From Spirochaetaceae bacterium UBA1306 (GTDB lineage: Bacteria > Spirochaetota > Spirochaetia > Treponematales > Rectinemataceae): a stretch of 12,664 nt of DNA. Where the stretch lies: assembly GCA_002307245.1 (NCBI GenBank), contig DBTW01000113.1:1-12664 (forward strand). The letters are read 5' to 3'. This document shows, in pieces, positions 6,848 through 12,664 of this stretch. The translations under genes and the position numbers were made by a program. Numbering within the stretch: position 1 is the first letter of the stretch; each line of letters opens with the position of its first letter. The notes beneath the pieces were generated by a model. It was not told the origin of the DNA, made no database searches, and saw only the letters and a program-made list of their open reading frames with translations.

Positions 6848-7581
6848 TCGCGCAATTCCCTTCCCGTCAGCTCGAGGAAGCGATCCTCGATCCTCGAGCC
6901 GGACTCGCAGCGATAATCGGCCACGGCGCCGCTCTCCACCACGGCGCCCGCGTCTATCATCGTCACTTCGTCGCAGACCTTGTCCACCTCGGCGATGTAA
7001 TGGGTCGAGTACAGGACGGTGCAGCCGCGGTCGCGCATTTCCCTGAGGATGTCGCCGATGGTCTCCCGCGACTGGGGGTCCACGCCCGCGGTCGCCTCGT
7101 CGGCGATGATCAGCTCGGGCTCGGCGACGAGGGCGGCGCCGAGGCTCAGGCGCTTCAGGGTCCCCCCCGAGAGCTCCCGCGCCTGCTGCCTCGAGGCCTT
7201 GGTCAGGCCGAGCTTGCTCTCCCAGTTGGCGGCGCGCGCCTTGCATTCCGATGCGCGGAGGCCGTAGAACGAGGCGAAGAGCCTGAGGTTCTCCCGGACG
7301 GTCAGCATCGGCGCGACCGAGGGCGTCTGCGGGGCGTAGGAGACCCGACGATGCAGGGACGCGTCGCCGCTGGGAAGCCCGAGGACGGTCGAGCGGCCCG
7401 TGAAGCCCCGACGGGCCCCCGTGATGATCGTGAGGAGCGTGGTTTTCCCGGCCCCGTTGGGGCCGATCAGCCCGTGCATCGTCCCCTTCGCGATGCTGAG
7501 GCTGAGTCCGTTCAAGGCGTCCCGGTTCGCGCCGGGATAGCGGAAGCGCAAGTCCTTGATCTCGACGACGGGCTCGCTCAT
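6844..7581 (-). CDS. ABC transporter ATP-binding protein
   Basis: This is a 245-residue nucleotide-binding subunit with all motifs: Walker A GPNGAGKT (40-47), Q-loop Gln85 in YAPQT, signature LSGGT (138-142, Thr in place of the common Gln), Walker B LIIADE (157-162), D-loop AGVDP and switch His194 in YSTHY. The short C-terminal region is typical of exporters pairing with ABC-2 permeases. The start ATG overlaps the stop of the BtrH-like gene and the stop overlaps the permease start, indicating translational coupling on both sides. Confidence 0.92.
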   Translation of the reverse strand: MSEPVVEIKDLRFRYPGANRDALNGLSLSIAKGTMHGLIGPNGAGKTTLLTIITGARRGFTGRSTVLGLPSGDASLHRRVSYAPQTPSVAPMLTVRENLRLFASFYGLRASECKARAANWESKLGLTKASRQQARELSGGTLKRLSLGAALVAEPELIIADEATAGVDPQSRETIGDILREMRDRGCTVLYSTHYIAEVDKVCDEVTMIDAGAVVESGAVADYRCESGSRIEDRFLELTGRELRE

Positions 7582-8615
7582 TTCGCGCTCTTGACGAAGG
7601 CGAAGAGCGACTTGAATACCTTCGTCTCCGCCTCGGCGCAGGCGAGCATCGCCTCGCGCATACGGCGGCCATCCTCGGCCGATATCGGCGCTTCCTTCTT
7701 GCAGGCGCCGGCCGTCACGACGGAGAAGGCCCGCCATAGGTCGCCGCAGTCGACCATGGCCAGGGAGTCGTCGTGCAGGATGTCCGCACCGAGGAAGGCG
7801 GAGGCCTCGTCGAGGAAGGCCGCGAAGAGGTAACGGAAGCCCGCCCCGCCCGAGCCTACTTCCTCGGCCATGCGGACGACCTGGGCGAGCTGGAGCCGGA
7901 GCCACCTTTCGTCGCGGGGGCCGGAGCTCCATTTCTCGATCCGCTTGGCCAGGAACCTGATGGCGTTGATGCCGAAAAAGGGCGCGGGCGCGTAGAGCAT
8001 GCGATTGGCGCTTTCGCGCAGGCCAGCCAGCACGGCCGAGCGGGGAACGGCCTCCGGGGGCCTGCCCCACGGGGCGTACATGAGGCCGTCGGGGGCGAAG
8101 GGACCCTTGGGGAAGCGCGCCCGCGTGAAGTCCTCCACGGGGCACCACTTGGGCTCGGTGGCCAGGGTATCCTCCACGAGGTATTGGTCCCCCTCGCGCT
8201 TGAGGACGATGACGTGGTGCGCGTTGAAGGGAAAGCGGAAGCGCCTCGGCAGGTAGGGCAGGTCCATCACGCTCACTTGGATCCCGACGGCCGATCCCTG
8301 CGCCAGGATGGCGTCCAAGGCCTCGACCCCATCCTCGACCCGGCGGAAGCGCTGGCTTGTCAGGTTCATCCCGAGGCGGCCGAAGGTCTTCTTGGCGATA
8401 GTGCCCGGGAGGGAGCGGAAACTGGTCGTCTCGAGGTCCATCATCTTGACGAAGGAAAGGTGCGAGAAGAATATCCCGCTGCCGATGCCGAAGGCCATCG
8501 GCTCGCTGAGGGGGAGGCCCGAGGCCGTGCAGAGCGTGGCGACGGTGCCGCTTTCGCAGTGCGTCGCCTGCCTGTGGACGATCTTGGATAGTTCCGACGA
8601 TGGCTTATGCTTCAT
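7578..8615 (-). CDS. BtrH N-terminal domain protein, putative ACP-dependent acyltransferase
   Basis: This 345-residue protein has the BtrH_N signature: ATHCESGTVATL at residues 17-28 with candidate catalytic Cys20, GIGSGIFF (43-50), FNAHHVIVLKR (130-140) with His133/His134, and VEDTLA with Asp149. Together these suggest a papain-like Cys-His-Asp site. The C-terminal part (about 180-345) is helical and fits the DUF4872 region that commonly follows. The named relative BtrH transfers an acyl group from an ACP to an aminoglycoside amine in butirosin biosynthesis. By analogy this protein may transfer the finished acyl chain from the operon ACP to an amine or hydroxyl acceptor; that substrate is inference. 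The ATG at 8615 lies 1 nt after the upstream stop, and the stop overlaps the ABC ATPase start. Confidence 0.8.
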   Translation of the reverse strand: MKHKPSSELSKIVHRQATHCESGTVATLCTASGLPLSEPMAFGIGSGIFFSHLSFVKMMDLETTSFRSLPGTIAKKTFGRLGMNLTSQRFRRVEDGVEALDAILAQGSAVGIQVSVMDLPYLPRRFRFPFNAHHVIVLKREGDQYLVEDTLATEPKWCPVEDFTRARFPKGPFAPDGLMYAPWGRPPEAVPRSAVLAGLRESANRMLYAPAPFFGINAIRFLAKRIEKWSSGPRDERWLRLQLAQVVRMAEEVGSGGAGFRYLFAAFLDEASAFLGADILHDDSLAMVDCGDLWRAFSVVTAGACKKEAPISAEDGRRMREAMLACAEAETKVFKSLFAFVKSAK

Positions 8616-8616
8616 T

Positions 8617-9036
8617 TTATTCCTCGATCCAATGCTCGTATATGCTCAAGTCGTCGAGCGAACCCGCCAGGCGAAAGGCCTTCTCGTAGGGCTTCTTCTG
8701 ATCGATCGTCAACTTCGCGTAGTTCCGGGGCTTGAGGTGGCCGCGGACCTTCCAGCGGGGAATGCCGGTTTGCGCGGCGGTGAGGGCTACGTTGGTCATG
8801 CGCGCCTCGATATGGACGCCGAGAGGGCTCAAGCTGCCCTGGCCTACGAGTTCGAGGGCCAGGTCGACCTTTCTCTTCACCTCTTTCCACGCGAGTCCCA
8901 TGCAGAATGTCTCGACGGCCCAGCCGTTCTGGATCGCGCCGGTCATGTGTCCCTGGTTGTCGAGCGCGTATACCTTTCTGCCGCCCCAGTCTTCATAGTA
9001 GTTTTCCGCGTCTTGAGGGACTTCATGGACTTTCAT
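8617..9036 (-). CDS. Uncharacterised protein leading the biosynthetic operon
   Basis: This is a 139-residue soluble protein that I cannot assign to a named family. It has no signal peptide or membrane segment. It is rich in aromatic and charged residues, with segments YYEDWGGRKVYALD (13-26) and GWAVETFCMGLAWKEVKRKVDLAL (38-61) that look like a folded alpha/beta domain with a long helix. The ATG at 9036 follows a good GGAGG ribosome site at 6-nt spacing, and codon use matches the neighbours, so the gene is real. It is the first gene of the operon, 1 nt before the BtrH-like gene. That placement suggests a role in the pathway (acyl or acceptor binding, or an accessory to the acyltransferase), but this is inference. 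Confidence 0.8.
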   Translation of the reverse strand: MKVHEVPQDAENYYEDWGGRKVYALDNQGHMTGAIQNGWAVETFCMGLAWKEVKRKVDLALELVGQGSLSPLGVHIEARMTNVALTAAQTGIPRWKVRGHLKPRNYAKLTIDQKKPYEKAFRLAGSLDDLSIYEHWIEE

Positions 9037-9070
9037 CTCGCCTCCAAGCTGGATATCGTAGTGTTCTTGT

Positions 9071-9084
9071 CATGCTTCAGCATG
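9071..9084. repeat. Small hairpin in the operon leader
   Basis: CATGC (9071-9075) and GCATG (9080-9084) form a 5-bp stem with a 4-nt loop, in the predicted 5' leader of the minus-strand operon. It could affect mRNA stability or be chance. Confidence 0.2.
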
Positions 9085-9114
9085 CGATCCGAGACCAGGT
9101 TCGATCATGTTTAT

Positions 9115-9149
9115 ATAATATATAGTTCGATAGTATGGTCGATTGCCAA
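9115..9149 (-). promoter_or_regulatory. Candidate promoter of the seven-gene biosynthetic operon
   Basis: The stretch 9109-9124 is entirely A/T in otherwise GC-rich DNA and holds overlapping -10-like hexamers on the minus strand (TATATA 9124-9119, TATATT 9122-9117, TATTAT 9120-9115). A TTGGCA (9149-9144, five of six to the -35 consensus) lies upstream, but spacing to these hexamers is 19 bp or more, longer than ideal. The predicted leader to the ATG at 9036 is about 70-80 nt. The exact -10/-35 pairing is uncertain; the position as the operon promoter is more secure. Confidence 0.42.
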
Positions 9150-9174
9150 GGTATCGGCAAGATGGTCATCGACC
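9137..9174. repeat. Interrupted inverted repeat upstream of the biosynthetic operon
   Basis: GGTCGAT (9137-9143) pairs with ATCGACC (9168-9174), and an inner TTGCC (9143-9147) pairs with GGCAA (9156-9160). Together they give a nested stem with a 7-nt bulge. It lies just after the metallophosphoesterase gene and overlaps the -35 region of the operon promoter candidate. It may be an operator or a 3'-end structure for the upstream gene; no T-tract follows. Confidence 0.3.
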
Positions 9175-9188
9175 TGCCGCCATTCCCC

Positions 9189-10052
9189 TCAGAAATCCAT
9201 CGACTTTATCGAGCTTATCGCCCCGGCGCCGTCGACTTGCACCACGAGGCAATGGGCCAGGCCGTCGTTCGCGTCGACCAGGCTGCCTATTGTAATTTCC
9301 CTCAAATCGCCGAGGCTCGCCTCGCCGTAGGCATGGGTATGGCCATTCAGCATGAGCCGAACGTCCGATGCCGCGAAGAGATCGAGGATGATCGCCCGTT
9401 CCAGGGGATTGGGGAGCCTGATATATACCCCGTCGCCCGAGCCGATGATCGGCGTATGCGTGAGGGTGATCTTCGGCAGGGGGTCCGCCTTCATATCCGC
9501 GCGCAGCCTGTCGAGCTGTGAATTGCCGAGGGTCCCGCTGGCGCTGTCGAGCAGGTAGATATCGACCGGCCCGCAGGGGATTATCGCGTAGGAGGGGCCG
9601 ACGAGCTTCCGATAGTGGCTCCAGCCCCCGTTGAAGAGATCGTGGTTGCCTACGACGGCGTACCAGGGCAGGGCGGACCCGTCCCGGCGTTGCAGGGAAT
9701 CGGCGAAGGCGACCATCGAGTCGAACTCCGACTCCTCTCCGTCGTCGGTCGAGTCGCCGGCGAATAGGGCGAACCGCGCGTCCTCCTCCTTGGCGATCAT
9801 CGCGAAGGCATCGAGAGCCGCCCGGCGCGGCTCGCCGTCGCCTTTCCCGAAGTGGATGTCCGTCCCGACGATAAACGCGAAGCCATCGGCCAAGGATGCC
9901 TGGTCGAGGGCCGGGGGGCTTCGGTCCGAGGCCTCGCGGAACCTTTCCTCGACCGGCTCGGAGGGGTCGAGCCATTCGCCGAGGGAGCAGGAGTGGAGGA
10001 GCAGGGCCGAGGCGAGCCCCAAGGCCGCGACGGCCAGGGCCGGCCCCCTCAT
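9189..10052 (-). CDS. Calcineurin-like metallophosphoesterase, probable lipoprotein
   Basis: This 287-residue protein begins with a hydrophobic signal (residues 3-19) ending in LLLHSC. Cys22 could be lipidated, although His at -2 is unusual for a lipobox. The two-metal phosphoesterase motifs are complete: GTDIHFG (D65, H67), FAGDSTDDG (D100), VVGNHD (N136, H137), LTHTP (H199) and NGHTHAYG (H238, H240). It probably acts outside the cytoplasm on a phosphoester such as a nucleotide, phospholipid or glycerophospholipid head group; the substrate is unknown. The ATG at 10052 overlaps the stop of the upstream gene (ATGA). A longer upstream reading frame is only overlap with that gene. Whether it serves the biosynthetic pathway is uncertain; it shares strand and vicinity but is 152 bp from the operon. 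Confidence 0.85.
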   Translation of the reverse strand: MRGPALAVAALGLASALLLHSCSLGEWLDPSEPVEERFREASDRSPPALDQASLADGFAFIVGTDIHFGKGDGEPRRAALDAFAMIAKEEDARFALFAGDSTDDGEESEFDSMVAFADSLQRRDGSALPWYAVVGNHDLFNGGWSHYRKLVGPSYAIIPCGPVDIYLLDSASGTLGNSQLDRLRADMKADPLPKITLTHTPIIGSGDGVYIRLPNPLERAIILDLFAASDVRLMLNGHTHAYGEASLGDLREITIGSLVDANDGLAHCLVVQVDGAGAISSIKSMDF

Positions 10053-10855
10053 GGACCGCCCCCGCGCCGCTCCGCGCCATGCGCCGGGATCCGAAGCCCG
10101 AGGCGGACCAGACCGCCGTCGACGCCTGCGCTGAGAGCATAGAGGTCGATCATCTTCGCGGTCGCCTCGGCCTCGATGAAGAAGCCCGAGATCCTGCACG
10201 ACACGCCGAATCCCGCGAAGATGGCGGACCAGGTGCTCGCCTCGAGGTAATTCCAGTTCGCGAGGCTTAAGCCTAGGGCTATTCCGCGAGCGGGGCGGTA
10301 GCCGAGGAAGAGCCCCCCTATCGGGTCGATGTCGGTCAAGGATCCCGAAATGGAGGGCATCTTCGTGACGAGCAGGGAGCAGCCGAGGGAGCTGCCGAGG
10401 TAAAGGCCGACCTGGCCCTCGCCTGCGCCGAGCCTGGCGTCGACTATTTCTCCTATCCTCAGCTGCCAGCCGAAGTCCCCGAACGAATGCCAATCGGCCA
10501 GCGAGCAGATCCCCGCCTGGAAGGCCCCGCCTCGCCAGACCCGGGCCGAGACGGCCGCGTTCATCGAGTCGATTAGGTCCCCGGGGATGGCCGCGCCGAT
10601 CCCGATGTCGGAGCGGAACCGGCTACCGACTATCCCGAGGCCGAGGTAGGGTAGGATGGCTTCCTCGCGTCCGGTCGAGCACGAGGCCGCGAGTCCGGCG
10701 CGGAAGCTCGGCGCGGCTCGGCCGCCGGGCGATTCGGAAAAGCAGAAAGAGTCGCCGGCTCCCGGTACTTGTCCGGCAGCGCCTTCGATGGCGATGGCGG
10801 CCAATGCGAAGAACCAAGCTTTCCGGGCGGAGATGTACGTCCTCATCCCTTGCAT
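10049..10855 (-). CDS. Exported protein of unknown function, possible outer-membrane beta-barrel
   Basis: This 268-residue protein has a basic N-terminus, a hydrophobic core (WFFALAAIAI, about 14-23) and a likely signal peptidase site after EGAAG (about residue 28). The mature part is rich in glycine and in alternating hydrophobic/polar strands such as YLGLGIVG, QVGLYLGSSLG, IGGLFLGYRPARGIALGLSL and DGGLVRLGLRI, compatible with a beta-barrel. It lacks a terminal aromatic residue, so this is not certain. I recognise no family. I place the start at the ATG at 10855, because GGAGGGAGGG ends 4 nt upstream; a second ATG at 10846 and an upstream in-frame extension to 10930 are alternatives. It overlaps the metallophosphoesterase start by 4 nt, so both are co-expressed. 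Confidence 0.68.
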   Translation of the reverse strand: MQGMRTYISARKAWFFALAAIAIEGAAGQVPGAGDSFCFSESPGGRAAPSFRAGLAASCSTGREEAILPYLGLGIVGSRFRSDIGIGAAIPGDLIDSMNAAVSARVWRGGAFQAGICSLADWHSFGDFGWQLRIGEIVDARLGAGEGQVGLYLGSSLGCSLLVTKMPSISGSLTDIDPIGGLFLGYRPARGIALGLSLANWNYLEASTWSAIFAGFGVSCRISGFFIEAEATAKMIDLYALSAGVDGGLVRLGLRIPAHGAERRGGGP

Positions 10856-10923
10856 TATACCCTCCCTCCGCATTTTGCGTATTGCGCTTAAGGCCTTGTC
10901 CCCGCCTCGGCCGCCGCCGGGGA

Positions 10924-10950
10924 TTGACAATGCCTATAGCGCGGTATACT
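10924..10950 (+). promoter_or_regulatory. Candidate promoter for the ACP-dehydratase genes
   Basis: A perfect TTGACA (10924-10929) and a near-perfect TATACT (10945-10950) are separated by 15 bp, slightly short of the optimal 17. Transcription would begin near 10957, giving a leader of about 100 nt before the ACP ATG at 11055. Confidence 0.45.
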
Positions 10951-10959
10951 CCTTATCGA

Positions 10960-10972
10960 TCCTAAATTAGGA
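10960..10972. promoter_or_regulatory. Palindrome at the predicted transcription start, possible operator
   Basis: TCCTAA-A-TTAGGA is a perfect 13-bp inverted repeat. It starts about 10 bp after the -10 element of the promoter candidate, where a repressor would block initiation. It is AT-rich in GC-rich DNA. No regulator gene is in the window, and I did not see the same palindrome at the other promoters. Confidence 0.35.
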
Positions 10973-11054
10973 AGGATCCCGAGCGACCTCGGGGGCTGTG
11001 TGGGCGATCGATCCCGGTCCTCTCCGCAGTCGGCCACATCCTGGGAGCCGTCGC

Positions 11055-11300
11055 ATGACACAACAACAGATTTTCGATAAAACCCGGAACATCCTCGTCG
11101 AGAGCTTCGAGGTCGAGCCCGAGAGCGTGAAGCCCGAGACTCGGCTCGCTGAGGATCTCGCCCTCGACAGCATCGATGTCATGGAGCTCGTGACCCAGCT
11201 CCACGAAGCCTCGGGGCGGCGTTTCGGCCCGGAGGATTTCATGCAGATGAGGACCGTGTCCGACGTCGCGAAAGCCATTTCCCAGCTCGCGGAGGCGTGA
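11055..11300 (+). CDS. Acyl carrier protein (second)
   Basis: This 81-residue ACP of standard size has the phosphopantetheine site LALDSIDVMELV (Ser39), preceded by the usual acidic LAEDL and followed by FGPEDFMQMRTVSDVAKAI. The ATG at 11055 has GGGAG 7 nt upstream. The stop shares one base with the next start (TGATG), so it is translationally coupled to the dehydratase. It differs in length and sequence from the ACP at 5313-5633. Aryl polyene-type pathways also use two ACPs (ApeE and ApeF), one of which may serve priming and the other elongation; which is which here is not visible. Confidence 0.92.
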   Translation: MTQQQIFDKTRNILVESFEVEPESVKPETRLAEDLALDSIDVMELVTQLHEASGRRFGPEDFMQMRTVSDVAKAISQLAEA

Positions 11301-11773
11301 TGGAAGGCGGCGCGGGCCTTCCCTCGGCCATACTGCGGCGGGAGCTCGAATCCCTCCTGCCGCACAAGGGCCGGATGTTCCTCCTCGACAGCGTCCATAG
11401 ATGGGATCTCGCCGCGGGGACCCTGGAATCCGAGGTTCTGGTTAGCGAGGGCGATCTCTTCTACGACACCCGCACCGCGGGCGTGCCCGTATGGGTGGCC
11501 TTCGAGTACATGGCCCAGAGCATCTCGGCCCTGTCGGGCCTGAGGCGCAGGGGCGCCGACGGCTCGGAGCCCCGCTTCGGCTTCATAATGAGCGTCAGGG
11601 ATTTTCAGGCCTACGCCCCGCATTTCCCCCCGGGAAGCCGGCTTCGCGTCAGCGTGAGGCAGCTCGCCCGAGAAGAGGACGTCGTCTCGTTCGAATGCGC
11701 GGTAGGCGAGAACGGGCGGATCAAGGCCAAGGCCATCGTCAACGCCCTGGAGGTCGAACGCTTGACGCCTTAA
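11300..11773 (+). CDS. ApeP-like 3-hydroxyacyl-ACP dehydratase (hotdog fold)
   Basis: This 157-residue protein has the hallmarks of the ApeP/COG4706 dehydratase group: LLPHKGRMFLLDSV (about 19-32), VPVWVAFEYMAQSISALSGL (about 61-80) and GFIMSVRDFQAY (about 93-104). The Glu of EYMAQ is in the position of the catalytic acid of hotdog dehydratases, and the GHFPG loop of FabZ is absent, as in ApeP. It would dehydrate 3-hydroxyacyl-ACP to trans-2-enoyl-ACP; with no enoyl reductase in the window, repeated cycles could build conjugated double bonds. ATG 11300 is preferred over GTG 11297 because GGAGG at 11291-11295 is better spaced from it. The gene is coupled to the ACP before it. Confidence 0.85.
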   Translation: MEGGAGLPSAILRRELESLLPHKGRMFLLDSVHRWDLAAGTLESEVLVSEGDLFYDTRTAGVPVWVAFEYMAQSISALSGLRRRGADGSEPRFGFIMSVRDFQAYAPHFPPGSRLRVSVRQLAREEDVVSFECAVGENGRIKAKAIVNALEVERLTP

Positions 11774-11790
11774 TTCCGAGGTGTTATCGT
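11762..11790 (+). promoter_or_regulatory. Weak promoter candidate for the downstream B12 radical SAM gene
   Basis: TTGACG (11762-11767, five of six) is followed after 17 bp by TATCGT (11785-11790, four of six), at the end of the dehydratase gene. It could give the radical SAM gene its own transcript across the 103-bp gap; read-through from the ACP promoter is equally possible. Confidence 0.28.
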
Positions 11791-11876
11791 TTCCACGCCC
11801 AGAGCGGGAATGGAAAACAGTTCCGGTTTCGCGTCTCGAGCCTATGCGACAATAACCATTAGCAAGGATGTTCCCA

Positions 11877-12664
11877 ATGAAGTTCAAGCTCATCTATCCC
11901 AAGTGGACCAAGCTTGAAGGGCAGACTACGTTCAACCTGCCGCCCCATGGGCCGGTCGTGATGGCGGCCGCCTTGCCCTCCTGGGTCGATATCGATTTCT
12001 GCGACGAGAACGTCGACACCTTCAATTACGACGACGCTTGCGATTTCGTCGGCATCTCGATGATGCTCACCACGCAGGTCCGCCGGGGCTGGGAGATCGC
12101 GGACGAATTCCGGCGGCGGGGCAAGAAAGTCGTTTTCGGCGGCATAAGCACGATGCTCCACGCCGAGGAGACGATGCAGCACGCCGACGCGGTGTTCCTG
12201 GGCGAGGCCGAGGGCCGGATGGAAGGCCTGTTCGAGGACTTCAAGGGCGGCCGGCTCAAGCCGCTGTATAACTACATGAACGACTTCCCGGCCATCGAGT
12301 CCATCGGGCCCGCCCGCCGCTCGATACTGAAGACCGAGCTGTACTTCCACAAGGGCGTCCAGATGGTCGACCTATTCCACGCCTCGCGCGGCTGCAAGTA
12401 CAAGTGCTATCCCTGCGCGGTGTCCTACCTGGGGGGCCGCAAGTTCCGTCCCCGCCCGATCGCGAAGGCTATCGAGGAGCTCGAGACCATCGACAACAAC
12501 AGGCTCTTCATCGTGGACAATTCCCTGGCCCAGGATACCCAGTGGGAGAAGGAGCTCTTCACGGCGATGATCCCGCTCAAGAAGAAATGGATCAGCCACA
12601 CCATCGAGGACAAGCCCGAGGTCCTGGAGCTCGCCGCCCGGGCCGGCGCCTGGTACGTTTACCA
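11877..12664 (+). CDS. B12-binding radical SAM protein, N-terminal part (cut by window edge)
   Basis: 262 codons are visible from the ATG at 11877, and the frame is still open at the window end. Residues 1-130 form a cobalamin-binding-like domain (LPPHGPVVMAAAL, DFVGISMML, VVFGGISTML, FLGEAEGRMEGL). The radical SAM domain then begins with HASRGCKYKCYPC, giving the cluster cysteines C173, C177 and C180 in CxxxCxxC spacing, followed by RPRPIAKAIEELE and FIVDNSLAQD. AAGGA lies about 8 nt before the ATG. The enzyme reduces SAM to a 5'-deoxyadenosyl radical; with cobalamin, such enzymes commonly methylate or rearrange sp3 carbons. It is unlike the N-terminal fragment at 1-426 in detail, so the two are different enzymes. 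Its position after the ACP-dehydratase pair suggests chain or head-group tailoring, as inference. Confidence 0.88.
   Translation, partial: MKFKLIYPKWTKLEGQTTFNLPPHGPVVMAAALPSWVDIDFCDENVDTFNYDDACDFVGISMMLTTQVRRGWEIADEFRRRGKKVVFGGISTMLHAEETMQHADAVFLGEAEGRMEGLFEDFKGGRLKPLYNYMNDFPAIESIGPARRSILKTELYFHKGVQMVDLFHASRGCKYKCYPCAVSYLGGRKFRPRPIAKAIEELETIDNNRLFIVDNSLAQDTQWEKELFTAMIPLKKKWISHTIEDKPEVLELAARAGAWYVY

Larger units (their letters stand above)
10856..11054. other. Divergent intergenic region
   Basis: About 200 bp between the exported-protein gene (minus) and the second ACP gene (plus). It contains the plus-strand promoter candidate at 10924-10950 and the palindrome at 10960-10972. On the minus strand a TATAAT occurs at 10859-10854 overlapping the start codon, without a matching -35. 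A weak extension of the ACP reading frame to a GTG at 10998 has no ribosome site. No other gene is visible. Confidence 0.6.

Noticed and set aside
7773..8591. Plus-strand open frame opposite the BtrH-like gene
   Set aside because: Compositionally biased with no domain; the opposite strand has the BtrH_N Cys/His signature and fits the operon.
10847..10859. Minus-strand TATAAT next to the exported-protein start as a -10 element for a leaderless mRNA
   Set aside because: No acceptable -35 lies upstream at the right spacing, and a strong GGAGGGAGGG ribosome site directly precedes the ATG at 10855, so an upstream transcription start is more likely.

Overview
The window looks like a lipid or polyketide biosynthesis locus from a GC-rich Gram-negative bacterium. 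By eye it is roughly two-thirds G+C and densely packed, with many ATGA stop/start overlaps. An exported protein, a probable lipoprotein with a loose lipobox (LHS-C) and an aryl-polyene-type dehydratase all point to a diderm. A spirochaete or a deltaproteobacterial-type lineage would fit, but the sequence alone does not settle this. I see no tRNA, rRNA, CRISPR or mobile element.

Layout. (1) 1-426, minus: the N-terminal part of a cobalamin-binding radical SAM type protein, cut by the window edge. (2) 427-637: a divergent promoter region. (3) 638-3225, plus: two overlapping genes, an unusual NodB deacetylase-methyltransferase fusion and a shortened family-2 glycosyltransferase fused to a DUF2062 membrane domain. 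(4) 3242-9036, minus: a tight seven-gene operon. In order of transcription it encodes a 139-residue protein of unknown family, a BtrH-type acyltransferase-like protein, an ABC ATPase, an ABC-2 permease, an acyl carrier protein (ACP), a ketosynthase with an intact Cys-His-His triad, and a catalytically dead ketosynthase partner resembling a chain length factor. (5) 9189-10855, minus: an exported protein of unknown function and a probable lipoprotein metallophosphoesterase, overlapping by 4 nt. (6) 10856-11054: a second divergent promoter region with a 13-bp palindrome just after a promoter-like element. (7) 11055-11773, plus: a second ACP and an ApeP-like 3-hydroxyacyl-ACP dehydratase. (8) 11877-end, plus: a second B12-binding radical SAM protein with an intact CxxxCxxC cluster motif, cut by the window edge.

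How it may work together (inference). The ketosynthase and its inactive partner extend an ACP-bound chain, and the ApeP-like enzyme dehydrates the intermediates to an unsaturated or polyene acyl chain. The BtrH-like protein may move the finished acyl group from ACP to an acceptor, and the ABC-2 transporter may export the product. The glycosyltransferase, deacetylase, methyltransferase and radical SAM enzymes are candidates for head-group or chain tailoring. This resembles aryl polyene, flexirubin or dialkylresorcinol-type loci. No ketoreductase, starter-unit ligase, ammonia lyase or thioesterase lies in the window, so the product cannot be named from it.
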